The notes under the pieces are model-generated. The model did not search any database. It was not told the origin of the DNA and saw nothing but the letters and a program-made list of their open reading frames with translations. A stretch of 5,246 bases of DNA, taken from the NCBI GenBank assembly GCA_943330985.1, contig CALQJV010000108.1, positions 1-5,246 of the forward strand. The letters are read 5' to 3'. Below, piece after piece: positions 1-5,246 of this stretch. The translations under genes and the position numbers were made by a program. This stretch comes from Chitinophaga pinensis (lineage in GTDB: Bacteria > Bacteroidota > Bacteroidia > M30B66). Each line of letters starts with the position of its first letter. The first letter of the stretch is position 1.

Positions 1-273
1 CTTCGTTCGAACGATAGTCCAAGCCCAGAAGCTGGATTGATTAACGATTCATTGCGTAAAGAAATTGATCGTGCACTTTCAACATTAACTGCTCGCGAAG
101 CCGATGTGATTAAATATTATTTCGGATTAAATGGAGAACATGCTATGACCTTGGAAGAGATTGGTGAGAAATTCGATTTAACCCGCGAACGTGTTCGTCA
201 GATTAAAGAAAAAGCCATTCGTCGTTTAAAGCAAACATCGCGAAGCAAAATCTTGAAAACATACTTAGGATAA
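1..273 (+). CDS. rpoD: RNA polymerase primary sigma factor RpoD, C-terminal part (5' end outside window)
   Basis: This is the last 90 codons of the housekeeping sigma factor, which directs core RNA polymerase to promoters. The frame is open from base 1, so the gene starts upstream of the window; the TTG at 37 is an internal Leu codon, not a start. The visible part is sigma region 4: a 4.1 segment with [18 protein letters not shown], then the 4.2 helix-turn-helix containing [20 protein letters not shown], which contacts the -35/-33 promoter element, then a basic helix (KEKAIRRLK). The ending [12 protein letters not shown] is characteristic of Bacteroidota RpoD and is the best taxonomic marker here. 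The stop TAA (271-273) is followed at once by a second in-frame TAA and then a strong terminator, so the transcript probably ends before the next gene. An alternative group 2 sigma factor is unlikely because of the near-canonical RpoD sequence. Confidence 0.96.
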   Translation, partial: LRSNDSPSPEAGLINDSLRKEIDRALSTLTAREADVIKYYFGLNGEHAMTLEEIGEKFDLTRERVRQIKEKAIRRLKQTSRSKILKTYLG

Positions 274-292
274 TAATCCTTAACATAATTCG

Positions 293-322
293 AAAACCCT
301 TCAGAAATTCTGAGGGGTTTTT
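293..322 (+). terminator. Intrinsic terminator of rpoD
   Basis: A 13-bp stem, AAAACCCTTCAGA (293-305) with TCTGAGGGGTTTT (309-321), closes on a 3-base loop. All pairs are Watson-Crick except one T/G wobble at 300/314. The 3' arm ends in a run of T (318-322). It lies 20 bases after the rpoD stop and 65 bases before the next start, the expected place for a Rho-independent terminator. The A-run on the 5' arm and T-run on the 3' arm might also give some function on the other strand, but no convergent gene is present. Confidence 0.92.
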
Positions 323-386
323 CATTTCTAATAAGATTGAGATAACGCATAATTGTATATTCGCCTGTTAAATAGAGCATATTGCT

Positions 387-1763
387 ATGATGAATTGGAA
401 CAACTGTTTTTCGGGAGAACGTTATGGAATCCATTCTGAATTTTTGAACGAACGTACCGAATACGAACGCGATTGGGATCGTATCATATTTTCAAGTGCT
501 TTTCGACGATTGCAAAATAAAACACAGGTTTTTCCTCTACCAGACGAAGTATTTGTGCATAATCGACTAACGCATTCCTTAGAAGTAGCAAGTGTTGGAC
601 GTTCATTAGGGGAAATTATTGGGAAGCACATCAGTGAATTTCCAGAAGTAAAATCGAACCCTATTTCCTCTGAATTTTATACATATCACCTTAAAAATGT
701 CGTTGCATGTGCTTGTCTGGCGCACGATTTAGGCAATCCGGCATTTGGGCATTCAGGCGAAGAGGCCATTTCCAAGTATTTTATAGATCGACAAAACGAC
801 ACTGCTTTCAGACAACTTTTCAACGATCAGGAATGGTCCGATTTAATTGCCTTTGAAGGAAACTCCAATGCATTTCGCTTGCTAACCAATCAATTCAGTG
901 GACGCGTTCAAGGCGGATTTCGACTCACCTACTCCACGTTGGGATCTATCTTGAAATATCCTTGCAATGCATCGGCTTCACTCGGAAAAAAAGGTCCCAA
1001 GCACCGATCTAAATATGGCTTTTTCCAAGCCGATCAAATAGCTTTTATTGAAGTGGCGGAGAAGTTGAATATGATTAGAGAAGTTGACAATGACCATGTC
1101 ATATATAAGCGACATCCCTTTGTTTATTTGGTAGAAGCCGCCGATGATATTTGTTATTCAATCATCGATTTTGAAGATGCACATCGTTTGAAAATTTTTA
1201 AAACGGACGATGTTATTCGAATCTTCAAGAAAATAATTCTCTTGAATGAAAACGAAGACACCTTGGAGATAGACCGAAAACTTGAATTGGTGGAAGATGA
1301 AAACGAGAAAATTGCATACCTCAGAGCCAAATCTATTAGTTGCTTATTGATGAAATGCGCGGCAAGTTTCCAACATAATGCGGAAGCTATTTTAGCAGGA
1401 GATTATCAAGGCGACTTGTTGGGAAATGATCCAGAAACCAAAAAAGTGATGGATGAAGTGAGCGAATTATCGGTCAAATACATCTACAATTACCCAAGTG
1501 TTGTAAAGATTGAGTTGGCTGGATTTCGAATCATGGCGGGAATTTTAGAGGATTTTGTAGAAGCTGCGATTACCGAAAAGTCGAAACGTAACAGCATGCA
1601 AAAAAATCTGTTAGGACTTTTACCCTCTCAATTTCAATTTCAAGAAAGCGATTCTGCTTATAAAAAAGCACTGGCAATGATAGATTATGCATCCGGCATG
1701 ACCGATTTGTATGCACTCAAACTGTATCGAAATTTAAGAGGCATAGAGGTTCCCACAATTTAA
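387..1763 (+). CDS. dgt: dGTPase-like deoxynucleoside triphosphate triphosphohydrolase (HD domain)
   Basis: This 458-residue cytoplasmic enzyme of the dGTPase/HD superfamily is expected to hydrolyse dNTPs (classically dGTP) to the deoxynucleoside and triphosphate, helping control nucleotide pools. An N-terminal signature (RIIFSSAFRRLQNKTQVFPL, about residues 32-51) is followed by VHNRLTHSLEV with metal ligand H63, then AHDLGNPAFGHSGEEA with H113-D114 as the HD pair and H122 and E125 matching the catalytic His and Glu of E. coli Dgt. The AADDI motif at 251-255 gives the last metal-binding Asp. A C-terminal HD-associated region fills out a length normal for the bacterial family. The start could be the ATG at 387 or the adjacent ATG at 390; neither has a Shine-Dalgarno sequence. 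It is flanked by the rpoD terminator and a 110-base gap, so it is probably a single-gene unit. The motifs appear intact. Substrate preference (dGTP only or several dNTPs) cannot be read from sequence. Confidence 0.95.
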   Translation: MMNWNNCFSGERYGIHSEFLNERTEYERDWDRIIFSSAFRRLQNKTQVFPLPDEVFVHNRLTHSLEVASVGRSLGEIIGKHISEFPEVKSNPISSEFYTYHLKNVVACACLAHDLGNPAFGHSGEEAISKYFIDRQNDTAFRQLFNDQEWSDLIAFEGNSNAFRLLTNQFSGRVQGGFRLTYSTLGSILKYPCNASASLGKKGPKHRSKYGFFQADQIAFIEVAEKLNMIREVDNDHVIYKRHPFVYLVEAADDICYSIIDFEDAHRLKIFKTDDVIRIFKKIILLNENEDTLEIDRKLELVEDENEKIAYLRAKSISCLLMKCAASFQHNAEAILAGDYQGDLLGNDPETKKVMDEVSELSVKYIYNYPSVVKIELAGFRIMAGILEDFVEAAITEKSKRNSMQKNLLGLLPSQFQFQESDSAYKKALAMIDYASGMTDLYALKLYRNLRGIEVPTI

Positions 1764-1790
1764 AAAACAACTAATTCAAACCGAAATTTA

Positions 1791-1823
1791 AGTCTTGGTT
1801 TCTCTAGATTTAGAACCAAGATT
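1791..1823 (+). terminator. Hairpin after dgt, possible weak terminator or operator
   Basis: TCTTGGTT (1793-1800) pairs perfectly with AACCAAGA (1814-1821), and the stem can be extended outward by a G/T and an A/T pair (1791-1823). An alternative fold pairs TCT (1801-1803) with AGA (1812-1814), with one bulged T and an 8-base loop. It lies 27 bases after the dgt stop, which suits a terminator. However, the sequence after it (CACTACATTT) is not a clean T-run, so termination would be weak. It also lies about 50 bases upstream of the response regulator start, so a regulatory site for that operon is equally possible. Confidence 0.45.
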
Positions 1824-1838
1824 CACTACATTTAGTTA

Positions 1839-1869
1839 TTGCAGTTTGATCCATTTCCTCTCATATTTG
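1839..1869 (+). promoter_or_regulatory. Candidate Bacteroidota-type promoter for the two-component operon
   Basis: CATATTTG (1862-1869) matches the Bacteroidota -7 consensus TAnnTTTG at all but the first base. A TTG (1839-1841) lies 20 bases upstream, matching the usual -33 element and spacing. The two-component pair needs a promoter somewhere in the 110-base gap after dgt, which supports the position. Against it, the box ends only 4 bases before the ATG at 1874, so the message would have almost no leader. In AT-rich DNA such a match can occur by chance. Confidence 0.25.
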
Positions 1870-1873
1870 CCAT

Positions 1874-2509
1874 ATGATTTCAATTGTAATTTACGACGAT
1901 AGTATAAATAGGAGAGATAGTTTAAAATTGTTATTGGAATCCGTTGATGGTTTTGAAATACTTGGTGCTTTTCCTAATTGCCTAAATGTTTCACAACACA
2001 TGATAGATTTTAATCCTGATGTTGTTTTAATGGATATTCAAATGCCTGAAGTTGATGGCATTCAGGGCGTTAAAATCATTGCAGAATTGCATCCACATGT
2101 TAAAGTCATCATGCAGACCGTGTTTGAAGATGACGAAAAGATTTTCGAAGCATTACGATATGGAGCTTCTGGTTACATTCTCAAGAAGACCGAACCACAA
2201 CGAATTATTGAAGCAATAAAGGAAGTTATCGAAGGTGGGTCTCCTATGACACCAAGTATTGCTACCCGAGTGCTCGGCTATTTCCGAAGTAAAAACGATA
2301 CAATAACCAACGAGATTTATGGATTGTCCGAACGAGAAAAAGATATTTTACTCCGTTTGGTTGAAGGAAACAGCTATAAAATGATTGCCGATCATTTGTC
2401 AATAAGCTATCATACCGTAAATTCACACATTAAAAAAATCTATCGAAAATTGCATGTTAACTCTCTTGGAGAAGCTGTTAGTAAAGCAATTAATAATAAA
2501 ATTGTTTGA
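1874..2509 (+). CDS. NarL/FixJ-family two-component response regulator
   Basis: This 211-residue cytoplasmic protein is a DNA-binding transcription factor activated by phosphorylation. The receiver domain (about residues 1-120) has the acidic pair D8-D9, phospho-acceptor D54 in VLMDIQMPEVDG, switch residue T82 and conserved K104 in GYILKKT. A short linker leads to a LuxR/GerE helix-turn-helix (about 149-208) with the hallmark LSEREKDILL and a recognition helix around SYHTVNSHIKKIYRKL. All signalling residues are present, so it should be phosphorylation-competent. The opening IYDDSINRRDSL resembles a regulator group common in Bacteroidota. The ATG at 1874 is chosen because the receiver's first beta strand starts there; no Shine-Dalgarno sequence is visible. 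Its stop is 3 bases before the kinase gene, so the two are almost certainly co-transcribed and are cognate partners. The target genes are unknown; autoregulation or control of the downstream beta-lactamase-like gene is possible by inference. Confidence 0.94.
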   Translation: MISIVIYDDSINRRDSLKLLLESVDGFEILGAFPNCLNVSQHMIDFNPDVVLMDIQMPEVDGIQGVKIIAELHPHVKVIMQTVFEDDEKIFEALRYGASGYILKKTEPQRIIEAIKEVIEGGSPMTPSIATRVLGYFRSKNDTITNEIYGLSEREKDILLRLVEGNSYKMIADHLSISYHTVNSHIKKIYRKLHVNSLGEAVSKAINNKIV

Positions 2510-2512
2510 TGC

Positions 2513-4369
2513 ATGAAACAAATCTTGCGCGGTATTTTTGTTTTGTTCGTTTGCATTATTTGTTCATGTAACCAAGAAATAAAAACACTCGATCCCAATA
2601 GTATTCGTGCTAATATAAAGGCTGATTTACAAGTGGCAGCTGATTCTATGGACGTTTCGGCGAATGATGTTGCGGAACAAATCATTCTAAAACATTTAAA
2701 TAAATCATCAGATAGTATTAGTTCATTGGAGAAATATTATCTGTATGCGTTTGAAGCAGAGATTTTTTACTATTCGGCATTGTTTGACCAAGGAATAAAC
2801 AGTATCATGAAAGCGCGCAAGCAAGCAGAGCTTCTTCATGAAAAAAATCTGATCGGCAGTTGTGAGAATATTTTGGGCTTATTATACAGCAATAAAAACT
2901 TACCTGACACCGCATTAAAACATTTTAGAATTGCATTAAATCTCCTACCTGAATTGGAAAATTCGAAATGGCTTTCGAAACAATTTCATGTGTATAATAA
3001 CATGGGAGAAGCATTTCTTAAATTAAATCAACCTGACTCAGTCATTTACAATGCCCGTAAATCGCTAAATATTTGCAAAAAGTTGCAAAATAAACGCGGG
3101 ATGGTTTTTGCCTATTGGACTTTGTCGGAAGCCATGCTCCAGAAAAAAAATCCAGAAAAAGCGATCCTATTGGCCGATTCGGGTATAATACTTTGTGGAC
3201 CCAATAAAATAAAGGACGGTCATTTGTTTTTACTCGCATCTAAGATCAACGCTGCTTCTCAACAACATAATAAACCAACAATTTATTCTTCATTAGAAGC
3301 CGGAAAGTTTGATTTAAATTCTACACTATCAACTCCTTATTCACAAATTGAATTTCTGAAGCAAGCCTTTCAATCGCTTTTAAAAATCGGAGACTTTGAG
3401 AAAGCTGCTCCATTGCAGCAGCAACTCATCAACCTTGAAGATAAAATTAAGGTGAAAGAAGAAAAAATTAGGATGGATATCTTAGTTAATTACTTCCAAA
3501 ACGAACAACATTTATTTCAAATCCAGCAAGAAAAATCGAAACAAGAAGCCGAGTTCCGCTTGACACGCTATTTAAATATTTCTCTTATTGCATTTCTTAT
3601 TTCAGTGATTGTTGCGATTATTTTTTATAAAAATACTTTAAGGCAAAAAGAGAAATTACAAAAGTTGCATTTTGAAAAAGAAAAAGATGACATTCAACGA
3701 GAGCAAGAAGCACTTCGCAACAAATCACGTTTGGATGCTATTGAGGAGGAAAGAAACCGAATCGCACTCGAACTTCACGATGATATTGGAAGTTCAATCA
3801 GCAGCATTAATATTTATTCAAATATTGCTATTGAGAGCATTGAAAAGAACACTGAAAAATCATTGGATTTAATACATCGAATAAAACAACAGTCATACGA
3901 AATTGCTGAAAATTTATCTGATTTAATCTGGGCTATATATTCTGGAAACGACACGTATGGACAACTCTTTCAACGGATGAAAAACTTTAGTTTTGAGATA
4001 CTTGGCGCTCGAGAGATATATACTCAATTTGAATTTTCAACTTCCATTCAAAACCATTATGCTCGCATCGATATTTTGAAAAACATGTTATTATTTTTCA
4101 AAGAATCCGTTAATAATATTGCAAAATACAGTGGCGCAACCGAAGTTAAAATTAGTTTAACTGAGTTAAATTCCCAATTAACGCTTATCATTGAAGACAA
4201 TGGAAAAGGATTTGACCGTGCCCTTATTATTGAGGGAAATGGACTTAATTCTTTAAGTATTCGAGCAAAGTCATTAAACGGTATGTGTGAAATTGAATCA
4301 ACTCCGGGAAAAGGAACTCGCATTTCTATGAGTTTTAAAGATAATTCTTTGGATTCTTTATTGAGTTGA
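2513..4369 (+). CDS. TPR-containing membrane sensor histidine kinase (HisKA_3/HATPase_c), lipoprotein-like N-terminus
   Basis: This 618-residue protein is the likely partner of the regulator just upstream. Residues 1-19 look like a lipoprotein signal: a basic start (MKQILR), a hydrophobic stretch and IICSC, placing the acylated Cys at 19. Residues about 70-310 are helical and TPR-like (NILGLLYSNKNLPDTALKHF and YNNMGEAFLKLNQPDSVIYN are the clearest units), followed by a charged, probably coiled-coil segment (about 310-350). One transmembrane helix spans about 353-372 and a second coiled coil about 376-415. The dimerisation domain carries H422 in ELHDDIGSSIS, the predicted phosphorylation site. 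The ATPase domain has an N-box (E531, N534/N535), G1 box DNGKGF (562-567) and a G2-like GNGLNSLSIRAKSLNG (575-590). The sensory part should be periplasmic and the kinase cytoplasmic. The phosphatase Gln often found five residues after the His in this family (HDxxxQ) is Ser427 here. The ligand is unknown. Confidence 0.92.
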   Translation: MKQILRGIFVLFVCIICSCNQEIKTLDPNSIRANIKADLQVAADSMDVSANDVAEQIILKHLNKSSDSISSLEKYYLYAFEAEIFYYSALFDQGINSIMKARKQAELLHEKNLIGSCENILGLLYSNKNLPDTALKHFRIALNLLPELENSKWLSKQFHVYNNMGEAFLKLNQPDSVIYNARKSLNICKKLQNKRGMVFAYWTLSEAMLQKKNPEKAILLADSGIILCGPNKIKDGHLFLLASKINAASQQHNKPTIYSSLEAGKFDLNSTLSTPYSQIEFLKQAFQSLLKIGDFEKAAPLQQQLINLEDKIKVKEEKIRMDILVNYFQNEQHLFQIQQEKSKQEAEFRLTRYLNISLIAFLISVIVAIIFYKNTLRQKEKLQKLHFEKEKDDIQREQEALRNKSRLDAIEEERNRIALELHDDIGSSISSINIYSNIAIESIEKNTEKSLDLIHRIKQQSYEIAENLSDLIWAIYSGNDTYGQLFQRMKNFSFEILGAREIYTQFEFSTSIQNHYARIDILKNMLLFFKESVNNIAKYSGATEVKISLTELNSQLTLIIEDNGKGFDRALIIEGNGLNSLSIRAKSLNGMCEIESTPGKGTRISMSFKDNSLDSLLS

Positions 4370-4414
4370 TTGATTTTGATAAAAATATAAAAATCTATTT
4401 TCACCACGAGGAAT

Positions 4415-4442
4415 ATGCGAATGCTTTTCCTGAAATTCGCAT
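4415..4442. repeat. Inverted repeat between the kinase and beta-lactamase-like genes
   Basis: A perfect 8-bp inverted repeat, ATGCGAAT (4415-4422) and ATTCGCAT (4435-4442), is separated by 12 bases. It lies 46 bases after the kinase stop and ends 20 bases before the probable TTG start of the next gene. With no T-run following it is a poor terminator. Its placement suits a regulator-binding site or a structure in the 5' leader of the beta-lactamase-like mRNA. The 20-base centre-to-centre spacing of the half-sites is close to two helical turns, compatible with a dimeric DNA-binding protein, but the role is unproven. Confidence 0.4.
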
Positions 4443-4461
4443 CATCAAAATTGATTTTCCA

Positions 4462-5246
4462 TTGAAAAAGCATTTGATTTTTTTTATTTGTGCAGCCTGC
4501 TGTATAGTAAGCGCTTGTAGTCATTCCGATCGTCCATTAGTTCGCTCATCCATGCGACATTATTTTGATCCCTATCGAGTTAATGGCTTTTTGGCAATTG
4601 AAGATCCCGCTCGTGAAAGCATTCTCGTTTCCGATTCTACAGTTTACAAGCTGGCCTTATCACCAGCATCTACATTTAAAATTTGCAATTCACTTATTGC
4701 TTTGGAAACAGGTGTAATTCAAGATGAAAATTCGTTGCTTGCTTGGGACAGTGTTACCCGACAGAATCCCGATTGGAATCATGATCAAACATTGAAAGAA
4801 GCGTTTCAACATTCAACTGTTTGGTATTATCAAGAATTAGCTAGAAGAATTGGTGAAACACGAATGAAGCAGTGGATCGATACATTGCATTATGGCAATG
4901 CCAATATAACGGGAGGTATCGATCAATTTTGGTTGTCGGGTGGATTGAGAATTTCGCCTCAACAACAAATTCGTTTTTTAAAAAATCTGCACGACGAAAA
5001 ATTGCCATTCAGCAAACGCTCCATGGATATTGTCAAAAAAATGATGATTTGCCGCGATACAAATTCAATTGTTTACCGAGGAAAAACGGGTTGGGGCTCC
5101 CAAGACAAGATGGATATTGGTTGGTTTGTTGGATATGCCGAATCTCCCGACCGTGTTGTTTATTTCGCGAACCTCGTTCGAATGGCTGATACAAGTAGCA
5201 ATACGCAATTATTTGATCGGGCTCGACGCGAAGTAACTTTCAAAGC
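4462..5246 (+). CDS. Class D (OXA-type) serine beta-lactamase-like lipoprotein, 3' end outside window
   Basis: An open frame with no stop before the window edge encodes about 261 residues of a penicillin-recognising serine enzyme, expected to hydrolyse beta-lactams through an acyl-enzyme outside the inner membrane. All class D motifs are present. From the TTG at 4462 they are: S70-T-F-K73 (catalytic Ser, and the Lys carbamylated in OXA enzymes), S118-T-V120 in HSTVWYYQELARRIG, Y144-G-N146, the Trp of FWLSGGLRIS (157) and K208-T-G210, then GWFVGYAE. The start is inferred. There is no in-frame ATG before 4552, but TTG 4462 opens a typical signal, LKKHLIFFICAACCIVSAC, with a VSAC lipobox and the acylated Cys at 19. 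The first in-frame upstream stops are at 4336 and 4342, so a longer N-terminus from TTG 4366 is possible but less likely. OXA enzymes are usually about 265-275 residues, so perhaps 5-15 are missing. A BlaR1-type sensor is unlikely because no protease or multi-helix region precedes the domain. Whether it confers resistance is unknown. Confidence 0.9.
   Translation, partial: MKKHLIFFICAACCIVSACSHSDRPLVRSSMRHYFDPYRVNGFLAIEDPARESILVSDSTVYKLALSPASTFKICNSLIALETGVIQDENSLLAWDSVTRQNPDWNHDQTLKEAFQHSTVWYYQELARRIGETRMKQWIDTLHYGNANITGGIDQFWLSGGLRISPQQQIRFLKNLHDEKLPFSKRSMDIVKKMMICRDTNSIVYRGKTGWGSQDKMDIGWFVGYAESPDRVVYFANLVRMADTSSNTQLFDRARREVTFK

Noticed and set aside
337..363. Possible promoter for dgt: TTG (337-339) and TATATTCG (356-363)
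   Set aside because: The -7 box is one base from consensus, but the 16-base spacer is shorter than the usual 19-21. dgt needs a promoter here, but this match is too weak to annotate.
198..434. A 78-codon minus-strand open frame across the rpoD/dgt gap
   Set aside because: It runs antisense through the rpoD terminator and into the 5' end of dgt and has no recognisable features.
4372..4401. GATTTT (4372-4377) and AAAATC (4390-4395) followed by TATTTT as a terminator after the kinase gene
   Set aside because: The stem is only 6 bp and nearly all A/T with a 12-base loop, too weak to call as a terminator.
4375..4403. Possible promoter for the beta-lactamase-like gene: TTTG (4375-4378) and TATTTTCA (4396-4403)
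   Set aside because: Two mismatches in the -7 box and a 17-base spacer in very AT-rich DNA; not distinguishable from chance.
4366..4461. A longer N-terminus for the class D protein, starting at TTG 4366
   Set aside because: The frame is open, but it would put about 32 residues before a normal lipoprotein signal and overlap the kinase stop; the TTG at 4462 gives a standard signal length.
4057..4524. A 155-codon open frame on the minus strand
   Set aside because: It lies antisense to the kinase ATPase domain and the start of the beta-lactamase-like gene, both with clear motifs. Its translation shows no recognisable domain, so it is a shadow frame.
4872..5189. A 105-codon plus-strand open frame
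   Set aside because: It is out of frame with the class D motifs YGN, FWL and KTG, which lie in frame 1 through the same region; its translation is unlike a real protein.

Overview
The window comes from a low-GC member of the Bacteroidota. The first gene ends in the RpoD C-terminus typical of that phylum, none of the starts has a clear Shine-Dalgarno sequence, and the dGTPase-like protein and the response-regulator/kinase pair have the architectures usual there. I cannot name the genus.

Layout, all on the plus strand. (1) Positions 1-273 are the 3' end of rpoD, the primary sigma factor, followed by a clear intrinsic terminator (293-322). (2) Positions 387-1763 encode a complete HD-domain dNTP triphosphohydrolase (dgt family). 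(3) After a 110-base gap holding a hairpin and a weak promoter candidate, 1874-2509 encode a NarL/FixJ-type response regulator. Three bases later, 2513-4369 encode its likely partner, a histidine kinase with a lipoprotein-like N-terminus, periplasmic TPR-like helices, one membrane segment and a HisKA_3/HATPase_c core. (4) After a further 92 bases with an 8-bp inverted repeat, a class D (OXA-type) beta-lactamase-like lipoprotein gene begins, most probably at a TTG codon (4462), and runs off the right edge with about 261 codons present. This gene has no ATG at its probable start and no stop inside the window.

The first two genes are housekeeping functions (transcription, nucleotide pool control). 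The last three are the accessory-like part: a two-component system directly upstream of, and co-oriented with, a secreted serine beta-lactamase-like enzyme. This raises the possibility that the kinase senses envelope or cell-wall state and that the regulator controls the enzyme gene. That link is inferred from adjacency only. I see no mobile element, CRISPR array, tRNA or rRNA gene, and no evidence for a wholly new type of system. No gene-free stretch exceeds 113 bases.
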